Source of the DNA: an uncultured Caldilineaceae bacterium
Lineage (GTDB): Bacteria > Chloroflexota > Anaerolineae > Caldilineales > Caldilineaceae
Direction of reading: 5' to 3'
DNA: 64,000 nucleotides
Assembly: GCA_951812725.1 (NCBI GenBank)
Contig: OX638330.1
Span: 1,426,001 to 1,490,000, forward strand
Shown here: positions 27,089 through 36,628 of the stretch, piece after piece
Layout of the letters: every line of letters starts with the position of its first letter
Numbering within the stretch: the first letter of the stretch is position 1
Notes under the pieces: model-generated
What the model was told of the DNA's origin: nothing
Seen by the model: only the letters and a program-made list of their open reading frames with translations
The model's database searches: none
Translations under genes and position numbers: made by a program

Positions 27089-28081
27089 CTACCTGACCAA
27101 CCGGCAGTTCTCCTGGTCCAGCACCTCCGCATTTACTACTGTTTTGGGCACCTCCCCTCGAAGCACAGTTACCACGTTTTCAGCAGCTTTGCGCGCCAAC
27201 TCGGCTGTGGCGGCGACCGAGTAGAAGGCAGCATGCGGCGTCACAATCACATTTTCCAACGTCAATAGTGGATTATCTGCAGAAGGCGGTTCCGGGTCGG
27301 TCACATCCAGGGCAGCGCCTCCGATGCGTCCCTCTCTAAGTGCCCTGGTCAGCGCCTCTTCGTCAATAACGCCGCCGCGGCTTGTATTTATCAACAATGC
27401 ATCGGATTTCATCTGTGCGAGCGCGGCATCGTCGATGAGATGGGCCGTTTCCTCGGTTAGCGGGCAGTGGATCGATACGTAATCGGACGCGGCAAGCATT
27501 TCAGAGAGGTCGTTTGTTACTTCAACGCCTTGCGGCGCGTCCTGCGGCCGCAGTCGCGGCGTGTAGGCGATCACGCGCAGTCCGAATCCCAGGGCCTTGG
27601 GAACAAGGGCGCGAGCGATGTTGCCGAACCCGATCAGGCCGAGCGTCTGCCCTTTTACGCGGGGAATCGGGCGGGGCGTTTCCCTGGTCCAGCCGCTGCG
27701 CCCTGGGGTGCGCGCGAGAGGGAAGAGTTGACGAGCGGTTGCGAGCAGCAGGGCCATGACGTGGTCCGACACCTCCTCCAAACAGAAATCCGGAACGTTG
27801 GTGACGAGCATGCCCAGCTCGGTGGCGCGGCCGATGGGAATGTTGTCCAGCCCGATGCCGTAGCGACTTACCATTTGGCAGTTGGGTGCAATATCAAGTG
27901 CCTCCGCCGGTACATCCTTCCAGCAGGTCAGGATCGCGTCCGCCTGGGGGGCCAGGGCAATGATCTCGTCTGGTGTACCATCGCCGGCCAGCATGACCTC
28001 GCCATCAACTGCCGCCAGCACCTCCTTTTCAATTTCGAGATCGGGCCAGGCTATATCGGTAATAAGAATTCGGCGGGTCAT
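27089..28081 (-). CDS. C-terminal-binding-protein-like D-2-hydroxyacid dehydrogenase
   Basis: 330 aa NAD-dependent dehydrogenase of the D-isomer-specific 2-hydroxyacid family. Nucleotide motif GFGNIA at 151-156. Catalytic triad Arg235 (NTSRGG), Glu264 (DPEPP) and His283 (TPHAAF), with substrate-side Arg73-Tyr-Gly-Ile-Gly. It reduces 2-oxoacids or oxidises D-2-hydroxyacids; related proteins are annotated as phosphoglycerate or hydroxypyruvate reductases. It lies downstream of the GMC block on the same strand and convergent with the corrinoid operon, 21 bases between stops. Confidence 0.88.
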   Translation of the reverse strand: MTRRILITDIAWPDLEIEKEVLAAVDGEVMLAGDGTPDEIIALAPQADAILTCWKDVPAEALDIAPNCQMVSRYGIGLDNIPIGRATELGMLVTNVPDFCLEEVSDHVMALLLATARQLFPLARTPGRSGWTRETPRPIPRVKGQTLGLIGFGNIARALVPKALGFGLRVIAYTPRLRPQDAPQGVEVTNDLSEMLAASDYVSIHCPLTEETAHLIDDAALAQMKSDALLINTSRGGVIDEEALTRALREGRIGGAALDVTDPEPPSADNPLLTLENVIVTPHAAFYSVAATAELARKAAENVVTVLRGEVPKTVVNAEVLDQENCRLVR

Positions 28082-28181
28082 TTCTGCGACTCCATTCTTG
28101 ATTCTGAGAGGGATGTCAGGCCGGGCACAGGTTTGGCAGCGGCCTGCTTTTTCCGATTATTCGAGAATTCCGTTACGGCAT

Positions 28182-29711
28182 TCAACTCTCGCCGGCCATC
28201 TCGGCGGCGATTTTTTCTGCCATCATCATTACAGTGGCGTTGATGTTGGCGCGGACATTGTCCGGCATGAGTGAGGCATCGACAATTCGCAGTCTGTCGA
28301 TGCCGTGTACGCGGCCGGACTGGTCGGCGACAGCTAACGGGTCCGATGGCAGGCCCATCTTGCAAGTGCTGGAAGTATGATGCCCTGTATCGGCATTGAC
28401 AAGAATCCATTGGTCAAGGGCCGCATTGTCATGCAGCGTTTTTCCAGGTCCCAGCAAAGCTTCCCCGCTTATAGTGCGAAAGGCTGGGTGCTCTTCGATC
28501 AGTTCGGTACAAAGCCGAATAGCTTGCCTCTCCCGCTCACGATCGAAAGATTCTTCGTAATAGTGGTAATTGAGTGCAGGTTGGTCCTGAATGTCGGTGC
28601 TTCGCAGACGTAAATCACCCTGCCCGACAGCAAGGTTGAGCGTCGGACGCACGAACAGGAAATCGCCAGTGTCGCCGCTAGAGTCAGGTACCGCCGCTAT
28701 GTAAATGGTCATGTCATTGGTAAGGTCCGACCCGTCGGCTGTGTAGCGCAGGCAGGCTTGATGCCAGTGGAAGCGGTTTGATGGCTTGAACGACAGTTGC
28801 CATTTCAGGTTTACGGCCGGATGATCGCGCAGGTTGCTTCCTACTCCGGGAAGGTGGTGGCTTACGTTCACTCCGATTTCTCGCAGATGCGGCGCCGGGC
28901 CGATGCCGGAAAGCATCATGATCTGCGGTGTGCCAATCGCGCCGGAGCAGAGTATGGTTTCGTCGGCACAATACTGCTCCATCTTACCGTTACGTACCAC
29001 TTCTACACCGACTGCGCTTCCGTTTTCCAACAGGATCCGGCGTGTTGTGCCTTGCGCCAGGATATGGAGATTGGGGCGATTTCGGGCCTGGGCCAAGTAG
29101 GTCACTACCGTACTCTGGCGGATTCCCCCGATATTATTGAGAGGATAAGGGCCAATGCCGGTTGACAGCGGAAGATTGGCGTCGGGACAATCCGGGAAGC
29201 CGGCATGGCGACATGCCTCTGCCCAGGCAAGTTGATCCGGGGCCCATTCTTTCTCAGGGTAGCGGCGCACGCCGATGGGCCCGTCATTTCCATGATAGTC
29301 TTCGGCGCCAAAGTCGTGGTCATTTTCCAGCTTGCAATAGTATGGCAACACACTCTCGAAGCTCCACTCTTCGTTGCCCAGCGCGACCCAGGCGGCGAAA
29401 TCATCGGGGACGCCGCGCAGAAAGATCTGCGCATTCACCGCACTGGAGCCGCCCACCACTCTACCACGAGGCACCTGCATATTGTCGCGCTGCGGAGTCG
29501 CTTGCGCCGTGTATCCCTAGTCGTGGCCCCTGGCGACCATGCCGGATGGCGTGCCGTAACCCAACCGGATGTCTGCGGGCAGGCTAGCCATCGTTGGGTA
29601 GTCCGGGCCTGCTTCCAGCAAGAGCACCTGACGGGATGCGTCTTCGGTCAGGCGCGCGGCGAGAATGTTTCCGGCCGAGCCGGCGCCCACGATCAAGGTG
29701 TCATAGATCAC
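28182..29711 (-). pseudogene. GMC oxidoreductase interrupted by an amber codon
   Basis: A full-length GMC-family flavoenzyme frame of 510 codons, exactly as long as its intact neighbour at 29869-31398 and very similar throughout. Codon 65 is TAG (29517-29519), where the paralogue has Trp65 in GHDWGYT: a single TGG to TAG change. FAD-binding GAGSAG is at 9-14 upstream of the stop, GGSSAVNAQ downstream. Reading could restart at Met78, but that product would lack the FAD-binding loop. The rest of the frame is clean, so inactivation is recent, or the stop is a sequencing or assembly error. Confidence 0.82.
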
Positions 29712-29750
29712 GCGGCAACCACTCCCCTGATTGCAAGCCCCACGGATTGC

Positions 29751-29834
29751 GCATTGGCGGGCTTCGTCGGCAGCGGCTCATCGTCCTCTTTGCGCTCTCG
29801 ATCATGCCGGCCCGTTCCACCCTCCTTGCGGCTA
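29751..29834 (-). pseudogene. remnant of a phytanoyl-CoA dioxygenase 3' end
   Basis: Between the two GMC genes lies a stretch that aligns with the last 30 or so codons of the PhyH gene at 31434-32234. The encoded [17 protein letters not shown] parallels RERKEGDELLPTQPANA of the intact gene, and ERAGM/GRH-type coding DNA precedes it with a deletion of about 12 bases. The remnant shows that a PhyH+GMC unit was duplicated in tandem and one PhyH copy then deleted. Confidence 0.75.
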
Positions 29835-29868
29835 CTTTTCCGGTTTTTCGAGAATTCCGCAACGGGCT

Positions 29869-31398
29869 TCAATTCTCTCCTGCCATTTCCGCGGCGATTT
29901 TTTCTGCCATCATCATAACTGTGGCGTTGATGTTGGCGCGTACACTGTCCGGCATGAGTGAGGCATCGACGATGCGCAGCCCGTCTATGCCGTGTACACG
30001 GCCGGATTGGTCGGCAACAGCCAAGGGGTCCGACGGCGGGCCCATCTTGCAAGTACTGGAAGAATGATGCCCCGTATCGGCATGGGCTAGAATCCATTGG
30101 TCAAGGGCCGCGTTATTATGCAGCGCGTTTCCTGGGCCCTGCAGCACTCTCCCGCTAATTGTGCGGAATGCTGGGTGCTCTTCGACCAGTTCGGTACAGA
30201 GACGGACTGCTTCCCTTTGCCGCTCGCGATCAAACGATTCTTCGTAGTAGCGGTAATTGAGTAAAGGTTGGTCCTGTATGTCGGCGCTGCGCAAAAACAG
30301 CTCTCCCTGCCCGACGGCAAGGTTGACCGTCGGACGCACAAAGAGGACTTTGCCGGATTCGATGGCGCCGTCGGGAACAGCAGCGAGGTAGACGATCATG
30401 TCGTTGACCAGGTGCGAACCGTCGGCCGTGTAGCGAAGGCCGGCCTGGTGCCAGTGGTAGCGGTTCGAGGGATTAAATAACAACTCCCAGTCCAGGTTGA
30501 CCGTCGGGTGGTCACGCAGGTTGCTTCCAACTCCGGGCAGGTGTTGGCTGACTTGTACGCCTACTTCTCGCAGACGGGACTCCGGGCCGATACCGGACAG
30601 CATCATGATCTGCGGCGTGCCTATCGCGCCGGCGCATAGTACGGTTTCGGCGGCGTAGAACTGCTCTACTTTACCTCCGCGAACCGCTTCCACACCGACG
30701 GCTCGGCCATCTTCCAACAGGATTCGGCGGGTAGTGCATTCCGCCAAAATTTGAAGATTCGGGCGGTTTCGGGCTTGCGCCAAGTATGTCACAGCTGTAC
30801 TTTGGCGAATCCCCGCAATATTATTGATGGGGTAAGGGCCGAAGCCGGTTGACCCAGGCAGGTTGGCGTCGGGGCATTCGGGGAAGCCGGCCTGCCGGCA
30901 GGCCTCAGCCCAGGCCTGCTGATCCGGGCCCCATTCATCCTCGGGGTAGCGGCGTACGCCGATGGGGCCGGCGTCGCCATGATAGTCTGCGTCGCCGTAG
31001 TCGTGGTCGTTCTCGAGCTTGCAGTAGTAGGGCAACACTTGCTCCCAGCTCCAGTTGTCGTTGCCCATTGCCTCCCAGGCCGCGAAGTCTTCAGGAAGTC
31101 CGCGCAGAAGGATTTGCGCGTTCACGGCACTGGAGCCGCCCACGACCTTGCCGCGCGGCACACCCATGTCTTCACGCTGCGGCGTCGCCTGGGAAGTGTA
31201 TCCCCAGTCGTGGCCTTTTGCGATGATTCCGGAGGACGTACCGTAACCCAATCGGATCTCTGCAGGCAGGTTGTCGATCTTCGGATAGTCAGGACCGGCT
31301 TCCAGCAGGAGCACCTGGCGGGCTTCGTCTTCGGTCAAGCGGGAGGCGAGGATGTTTCCTGCCGAACCGGCGCCTACAATCAGCGTGTCATAGATCAA
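29869..31398 (-). CDS. GMC family FAD-dependent oxidoreductase (choline dehydrogenase-like)
   Basis: 509 aa flavoenzyme of the glucose-methanol-choline family. FAD-binding GAGSAG at 9-14, LLEAGPD at 31-37, GMC signature GGSSAVNAQILLRG at 87-100, and the C-terminal catalytic His region HADTGHHSSSTCKMG followed by the Asn of RANINATVMM. It oxidises primary alcohols, polyols or choline-like compounds. No signal peptide. It follows a PhyH gene by 35 bases, so the two are one transcript and perhaps act on the same compound in turn. Confidence 0.9.
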   Translation of the reverse strand: MIYDTLIVGAGSAGNILASRLTEDEARQVLLLEAGPDYPKIDNLPAEIRLGYGTSSGIIAKGHDWGYTSQATPQREDMGVPRGKVVGGSSAVNAQILLRGLPEDFAAWEAMGNDNWSWEQVLPYYCKLENDHDYGDADYHGDAGPIGVRRYPEDEWGPDQQAWAEACRQAGFPECPDANLPGSTGFGPYPINNIAGIRQSTAVTYLAQARNRPNLQILAECTTRRILLEDGRAVGVEAVRGGKVEQFYAAETVLCAGAIGTPQIMMLSGIGPESRLREVGVQVSQHLPGVGSNLRDHPTVNLDWELLFNPSNRYHWHQAGLRYTADGSHLVNDMIVYLAAVPDGAIESGKVLFVRPTVNLAVGQGELFLRSADIQDQPLLNYRYYEESFDRERQREAVRLCTELVEEHPAFRTISGRVLQGPGNALHNNAALDQWILAHADTGHHSSSTCKMGPPSDPLAVADQSGRVHGIDGLRIVDASLMPDSVRANINATVMMMAEKIAAEMAGEN

Positions 31399-31433
31399 GC
31401 AGCAATTCCTCCCCGCATAGCGGCCTCTTGGGA

Positions 31434-32234
31434 TTAGGCATTTGCAGGCTGGGTCGGCAGCAACTCATCGCCCTCTTTGCGTTCGCGATAGCCGCTGACG
31501 ATCATGCCGGCCCGTTCTGTCCTTTTCCCGGCTACCTCGCGATTCTGCGGGTCGCGGTAGCCCATGCGCACCAGCCGGCGCGGATTCTTAGTCTGGTTAA
31601 TGTAGGAGCCATGGACGGTGTCAATGCAGAAAACAACGACGTCGCCCGCATTGGCGGGAACAGCTACAGTGTCTTCGAGGTGGAACTTATCGGTGGGAAG
31701 ATGGGGTGAGCAAGGGCCGTCTTCGGTCTCAAGGATATGATCGAGGTGGCCCATTTTGTGCGATCCATCAAGGAAGCGGATTTCGCCATTTTCGTGGCGG
31801 GTATCGTCGAGGTGGACGAGCACATCGATGAAACGCCCGTCCTGGTGGGGGTAAAACGGGTTGTCCTGGTGCAGTGGGAAGGGATGGCCGGTCTGCGGCG
31901 GCTTGATATGGAGCGTGGTATGATGCAGCTCGACATTGGGGCCCAGCAGATCGCTGAGGGCCTTGGCGAGCCTGGGATTGGTAGCCGCCCGCATCCAGGC
32001 AACCGAGTAATAGTGCAGGTCTTGCATCGCGGTCAACTTGGACTTTTTTTCTGTTTCCGGGTCCATGTAGGCCTGGCGCCATGGGCCGGTCCAGCCTGGG
32101 TTGGTGAACGCCCAGTCTTCTACGAGCCGGTCCAACTCGTCGGATAGTTCCTGGGTCTGCTCGGGCGTAAACACGCGAGGGATGCGCAAAAAGCCATGTT
32201 CGTGATAGAAGCTGATCTGTTGCTGTGTAAGCAT
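31434..32234 (-). CDS. phytanoyl-CoA dioxygenase (PhyH) family protein
   Basis: 266 aa Fe(II)/2-oxoglutarate oxygenase. His122-x-Asp124 (LHQDNPFY) and distal His208 (DTVHGSYINQT) form the metal site; Arg219/Arg220 follow for 2-oxoglutarate. HHTTLHIKPP lies just before the metal motif. The RBS GGAGAGGA precedes the ATG. It is a close paralogue of the next gene upstream, and its 3' end is also the source of the remnant between the GMC genes. Confidence 0.9.
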   Translation of the reverse strand: MLTQQQISFYHEHGFLRIPRVFTPEQTQELSDELDRLVEDWAFTNPGWTGPWRQAYMDPETEKKSKLTAMQDLHYYSVAWMRAATNPRLAKALSDLLGPNVELHHTTLHIKPPQTGHPFPLHQDNPFYPHQDGRFIDVLVHLDDTRHENGEIRFLDGSHKMGHLDHILETEDGPCSPHLPTDKFHLEDTVAVPANAGDVVVFCIDTVHGSYINQTKNPRRLVRMGYRDPQNREVAGKRTERAGMIVSGYRERKEGDELLPTQPANA

Positions 32235-32371
32235 TGGGTCCTCTCCTGTCAGTGAGATGGTATGCCGCTCTCTCAGATTCCAAGCGGCCCCAGTGATTTG
32301 TTCATTCGTAAGCTGGCCATGGAGGCAGCGCCCGCCATCCAGGGGCGGGAGCAGATCGACTCAGTCGTGCG

Positions 32372-33160
32372 TCATGCAATCGGGAGCAACTCGTCACCCT
32401 CTTGACGCTCCCGGTATCCGCTGACGATAACGCCGGGCCGGCCCATACTTTGGCCGTACTCCTGGCGGTTCAAAGGGTCCCGGTACCCCATGCGTACCAG
32501 GCGGCGGGGATTCTTCGTCTGGTTGATGTACGACCCGTGGACCGTGTCGATGCAGAATAGCACGACGTCTCCCGCCTTGGCAGGAACCGCCACTGTATCC
32601 TTTATGTGGAACTTATCCGTCGGCAGATGGGGAGAGCAAGGACCGTCTTCGGTCTCTGTTATGTGTTCAAGGTGCCCCATCTTATGTGAACCGTCCAGAA
32701 AGCGGATTTCCCCGTTCTCATGGCAGGTGTCATCCAGGTGCACCAGCACATCGATGAAGCGGCCGTCCTGATGACCGTAAAATGGGTTGTCCTGGTGCAT
32801 CGGGAACGGTTGTCCGGTCTGAGGTGGCTTGATATGCAAAGTCGTGTGGTGCAACTCAACGCTGCTGCCCAGCAGCTGGCTGAGCGCTTCGGCAAGTCCG
32901 GGATTGGTAGCAGCCCGCATCCAAGCCACCGAGTAGAAGTGCAGGTCGTGCATGGCTGTTAGTTTGGCTTTCTTTTCGGTGTCCGGGTCCATATAGGCCA
33001 AGCGCCAGGGGCCGGTCCAGCCAGGGCTGGTGAACGCCCAGTCTTCGACAAGGCGGTCCATCTCGTTCGAGAGTTCTTGTGTTTCTTCCGGTGTAAACAC
33101 CTCGGGAATGCGGAGGTAGCCGTGCTCGTGATAGAAGTTGATCTGTTGCTGAGTCAGCAT
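32372..33160 (-). CDS. phytanoyl-CoA dioxygenase (PhyH) family protein, tandem paralogue
   Basis: 262 aa, aligning without gaps to the neighbouring PhyH through the metal site: His122-x-Asp124 (MHQDNPFY) and His208. I chose ATG 33160 because the paralogue starts with the same MLTQQQ and both have an identical AGGAGxxGACCCA leader. A longer frame of 12 extra residues exists but places the RBS inside the gene. It is first in the transcript PhyH-PhyH-GMC. The two enzymes probably differ in substrate range. Confidence 0.9.
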   Translation of the reverse strand: MLTQQQINFYHEHGYLRIPEVFTPEETQELSNEMDRLVEDWAFTSPGWTGPWRLAYMDPDTEKKAKLTAMHDLHFYSVAWMRAATNPGLAEALSQLLGSSVELHHTTLHIKPPQTGQPFPMHQDNPFYGHQDGRFIDVLVHLDDTCHENGEIRFLDGSHKMGHLEHITETEDGPCSPHLPTDKFHIKDTVAVPAKAGDVVLFCIDTVHGSYINQTKNPRRLVRMGYRDPLNRQEYGQSMGRPGVIVSGYRERQEGDELLPIA

Positions 33161-33429
33161 TGGGTCATCTCCTGTAAGTTTGTGCTTGGGGTTCATTCCT
33201 TACTGGAATTCACAGTTTGTGATTGCAGTGGCCGCGAGGTCGGAGGTTTGGGCTCTGGCAGGCATAAAAACCGCCGCCGTCCATGTCGACGATTAGATTG
33301 GGGCAAAGTGCCCTTCAACAGTACTTTGGTGGCATAGCCAGTCCGGATAGCTTCTTCTCGCACAGTGTACCGAAAGTTGGGGGAATGATGCAACCGCGGT
33401 CGTGGGATTCATCCAGGGAAAGGCAGGAT

Positions 33430-34314
33430 CTAAGCATCAACGCAGCCGGCCCAGTCATTGCTTTCGAGTTCGGTTTGAATGAGGCGAACCGTGGCTGAAA
33501 TGAGGGCGTAGTCCTGTCGAGGAAGAGACTCCTTAAGGATTTCGAATGTTTCGCAGTAAAGTAGCAGGCCAGCCTGCACCACTTCGCGTAGTGATAGTGA
33601 GCCTCCGTCACTCTGGTTCACTGTGCCAAAGGCGCGGCGCAGAAGCCAAGCCCACCTGCTCTCAGGGCCGACTGCATTGATAACATCGTCGTAAAATGTA
33701 TTGTCGCTAGTCGTGAGAACCCCCCTGTGTAGGCGCATCACCCATGACAGGCCCCAGGACAGTCCGAAGCGGGCGTTCAGCAGGCGGCCGGTGTCGTTGC
33801 GCCGCAGGCCCTCCAACCCTTTGTGGGCTTCTTCGATCCAACCGACCAGCTCCTTGCCAGCCAGTTGGTCGGCTTTCTCCTGATGCTCAGGGGTCCATTC
33901 AAATCGGTGTGCCCGCTGCTGGATGGATGCGAAAACCTGGGCCGGATCCCATAGTGACTCGCCGCGACGCAGGCCATCGATGATACCGAGAGCCTGGCCT
34001 GGTTCGGTAAACCAGCTTTCAACCTGGCTGGGAGTGATCGTGCTGCGCACTATCAACCAATGACGGGGAATGTTCCGACCCTGCTGGCGGTCCTCACCTG
34101 CGCCAACGTCCTCTTCGCCGCCAATCAGAAAGCTCCGGGCTTCCTCTTCTTGCTTGTCGTCGTTCACGAAGCGTACGACATCCACGTCGCTGAATGGTCC
34201 GGCGTCGCCGCGGGCGTAACTGCCCAGCAGGGCGAAGGCTACTGTTGCGCCTGTCTTCCATGCCTCAAGGCAGGCGGGGAGATCGGGCGGCAGTTCCGGC
34301 ATTGCGTCGCTCAC
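33430..34314 (-). CDS. nucleotidyltransferase-fold protein
   Basis: 294 aa with an N-terminal polymerase-beta-like nucleotidyltransferase domain: GSYARGDAGPFSDVDV at 31-46, which supplies the GS loop and the metal-binding Asp43/Asp45. The C-terminal 150 residues are helical, as in aminoglycoside nucleotidyltransferases and MNT-type proteins. It starts with GTG, which overlaps the stop of the sulfatase gene (GTGA), so translation is coupled. Substrate unknown: antibiotic, protein or tRNA modification are all possible. Confidence 0.8.
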   Translation of the reverse strand: MSDAMPELPPDLPACLEAWKTGATVAFALLGSYARGDAGPFSDVDVVRFVNDDKQEEEARSFLIGGEEDVGAGEDRQQGRNIPRHWLIVRSTITPSQVESWFTEPGQALGIIDGLRRGESLWDPAQVFASIQQRAHRFEWTPEHQEKADQLAGKELVGWIEEAHKGLEGLRRNDTGRLLNARFGLSWGLSWVMRLHRGVLTTSDNTFYDDVINAVGPESRWAWLLRRAFGTVNQSDGGSLSLREVVQAGLLLYCETFEILKESLPRQDYALISATVRLIQTELESNDWAGCVDA

Positions 34315-35735
34315 TGATCAAGACTGCGCACGAGGTCCGGCCAGATCGGCGCCAGCTTGCCCTTGGTATGGCTTTCTCCCACGTCGAGCGCAGGCCCCTC
34401 CACGGGCACCCCATGTTCGATCAGCACATCAAAATAGGGTTCGCGACTTTCTGCCAGGAGGTCCAAAAGCTTGGCGCGCATTTCGCTGCAGGTCTGCGAG
34501 TCGATGTCGGCCAGATTGTTCATTTCAAAGGGGTCGTTCTCAAGGTCAAAGAGCAGTTGGTGCCCTGTCTCGTAGAACGTGTACTTCCAACGAGAGGTGA
34601 CAAGGCCGCGCCAGTCCAGAAAGTCCAGGTTCCAGCGGGGATTGCCCGACATTTCTATCAGGACGGCTTCAGGTCCGACGAAATCATTCTGTCCCTGCAG
34701 CGCGTCGCTGAAGTCAAGGCCTTGGCAGTGGGTAGGAACATCCAGCCCCAGCAGCCCCATCGTGGTTGGAAAAAGATCGACGAGGCTGAACAGAAGACCA
34801 TCTCGACGGCCCTGTGCCGGGATCTGTTCTGGCCAGTGGAAGACGGCGGGAATGCGGACGGAGTTTTCGTGAGGGTTCTCTTTGCGGTTGATGGCCCCGT
34901 GTGTGCCCATGTAGTCGCCATGGTCGGAGAAATAGACGGTCAGACGGTCGTTTTCGAATTCCGGCAGGCTGTCAAGGGCGTCACGGAGGCGGCCGATATT
35001 CCAGTCCAGGTTTTCGACCATGGCGTAGTAGGTGGCCAGCTGTGTGCGCATCTCCGGCGAATCGGCGAAGCTGGGCGGTGTCTCCAGCGCGGCCGGGTCA
35101 AATCTTTCGAACGCTTCCGGGGCTTCGAGGGGGAAGTGGGGCGGTTCCACGCTGAGAACGAGAAACAGAGGCTCATCTCGATCGTAGGCCTGCAGATAGT
35201 CGATGGCCAGATCTGTCAGAACGTCGGTCTGGTAGCCATCCATCTTGCGGGGATTGGCCTCATCTTCGTGATAGTAGAAGCCTTTGAAAGGGGCATTGTT
35301 GATCTCGAAGCCGTACCAGTCCTGGAATCCGGCGCGATGATATTCGGGGGTACGATGGGGCCAGCGGGTGTACTCTTCCCTTTCTGCGCGCACGGCAGGC
35401 GGCTCCTGATCGTGAACGACGCCGCAGTGCCATTTGCCGAAGTAGGCTGTGTGGTAGCCGGCTTCGCGTAGAGCGGTGGCTGTGCTGGGGGCGCTGGCCT
35501 TGAACACATCGAAGAAATACTGCACGGGCCCGGAATGCGCGTGCCGCCCTGAGAAGATCGTTCCTCTTGAAGGTGTGCAGATCGGGCAGTTGGCGTAGGC
35601 GCGGTCCAAGCTGATCCCTTCGGCGGCCATGCGGTCGATGTTGGGCGTACGCACGTTGGCGTCGCCCATATGACTGGTTGCTCCGCCAAAATGCTCGTCG
35701 GAAAGGATGTAGATTACGTGAGGTTGACGGGGCAT
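34311..35735 (-). CDS. type I sulfatase (arylsulfatase A family)
   Basis: 474 aa hydrolase of sulfate esters. The formylglycine motif is Cys53-T-P-S-Arg57 (PICTPSRG), followed by G-R-H-A-H. Calcium ligands come from Asp13 in the N-terminal SDEH and from SDHGDYMGTHG in the middle; FGKWHCG is the usual second signature. No signal peptide, so it acts inside the cell unless exported otherwise. The formylglycine-generating enzyme needed to mature Cys53 is not in the window. Likely acts on sulfated sugars; the downstream coupled gene is a nucleotidyltransferase. Confidence 0.93.
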   Translation of the reverse strand: MPRQPHVIYILSDEHFGGATSHMGDANVRTPNIDRMAAEGISLDRAYANCPICTPSRGTIFSGRHAHSGPVQYFFDVFKASAPSTATALREAGYHTAYFGKWHCGVVHDQEPPAVRAEREEYTRWPHRTPEYHRAGFQDWYGFEINNAPFKGFYYHEDEANPRKMDGYQTDVLTDLAIDYLQAYDRDEPLFLVLSVEPPHFPLEAPEAFERFDPAALETPPSFADSPEMRTQLATYYAMVENLDWNIGRLRDALDSLPEFENDRLTVYFSDHGDYMGTHGAINRKENPHENSVRIPAVFHWPEQIPAQGRRDGLLFSLVDLFPTTMGLLGLDVPTHCQGLDFSDALQGQNDFVGPEAVLIEMSGNPRWNLDFLDWRGLVTSRWKYTFYETGHQLLFDLENDPFEMNNLADIDSQTCSEMRAKLLDLLAESREPYFDVLIEHGVPVEGPALDVGESHTKGKLAPIWPDLVRSLDQ

Positions 35736-35824
35736 GTCGGCTCCTTGGCAGGCGGCAATAGAAAGTTGTGTTGAGAGCGTTCGCTGCTATTGCTAAAGCT
35801 GAAAGAAGAGACGAGGGCTGGCTA

Positions 35825-36601
35825 TCAGACGTTACACAGTTCGAATGCCTGGCGAAGAGATGCGACTACATCGCCCTGGGGTCGAAATTCGTGGCCCACG
35901 TAGCCTTCGTATCCGGCACTGCTGAGGGCGCGGCAGATCCCGCGGTAGTTCAGCTCCTGAGTGTCATCCAGTTCGTTTCGTCCCGGGTTGCCGGCAGTAT
36001 GGATGTGGCCGATGGCGTCCAGGTTTGCGGTCATTGTCCGTATTACGTCGCCTTCCATGATCTGCATGTGGTAGATGTCGTAGAGGAGCTTGACGTTGGG
36101 ACTGTTCACTTGCTGAAGCACGGCAAGCCCCCAGGCGGTATGGTCGCACTGGTAGCCTGGATGGTCGACTTTGGAGTTGAGCAACTCGAGGTTGAGAGTG
36201 ATGCCGTTGGCCTCGGCATAAAGGGCGGCGCGGCGTAGTCCGGCGGCCGTGTTGGCGATCGCAGCTTCTTCGTCCATGCCTTGGATGCGGTTGCCGCTGA
36301 AACAGATCAGCCCGGCCACGCCGTGGGCGGCGGCAACGTCAATGGAGTCGCGAAGCTCGGTTTCAATGCGGTCGTGGTTTGCCGGATTGTTGAGGCCGTC
36401 CGTGCCCGTACCGTGACCGCTGATGCTTACCATGCGCAGGCCATTACGTGCGGCGGCCTCGCACAGGCCGGAAAAATCGTCGTCCCAGCCCCAAATCTCG
36501 ATCGCGGGGTAGCCGATGGATGCGATTTCGGCGAGAAGCTTTTCCCTGGGCAAGGCGTCCTGAGGCAGGATTGGGATGCAGACCGACTGTTTGATGGGCA
36601 A
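35825..36601 (-). CDS. hydroxypyruvate isomerase family TIM-barrel protein
   Basis: 258 aa xylose-isomerase-like barrel. The Hyi-type pattern is clear: Glu139, Asp175 and His178-M-Gln180 (YDIYHMQIMEGD), then GHIHTAGNPGRNE (His201) and Glu238. Family members interconvert hydroxypyruvate and tartronate semialdehyde or isomerise related keto-sugars. It is upstream of the sulfatase on the same strand with an 89-base gap and may be co-transcribed. Confidence 0.88.
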   Translation of the reverse strand: MPIKQSVCIPILPQDALPREKLLAEIASIGYPAIEIWGWDDDFSGLCEAAARNGLRMVSISGHGTGTDGLNNPANHDRIETELRDSIDVAAAHGVAGLICFSGNRIQGMDEEAAIANTAAGLRRAALYAEANGITLNLELLNSKVDHPGYQCDHTAWGLAVLQQVNSPNVKLLYDIYHMQIMEGDVIRTMTANLDAIGHIHTAGNPGRNELDDTQELNYRGICRALSSAGYEGYVGHEFRPQGDVVASLRQAFELCNV

Positions 36602-36628
36602 AGCATCACTCCTTTGAACTCAGTGCTC

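Noticed and set aside
29517..29519. TAG in the GMC gene as a possible pyrrolysine codon, given the nearby corrinoid methyltransferases
   Set aside because: The intact paralogue has Trp (TGG) at exactly this codon and GMC enzymes do not use pyrrolysine; a point nonsense mutation is simpler.
18302..34314. HEPN protein (18302-19057) and nucleotidyltransferase (33430-34314) as an MNT/HEPN toxin-antitoxin pair
   Set aside because: They are 14 kb apart and in different operons; the nucleotidyltransferase is twice the length of MNT antitoxins.
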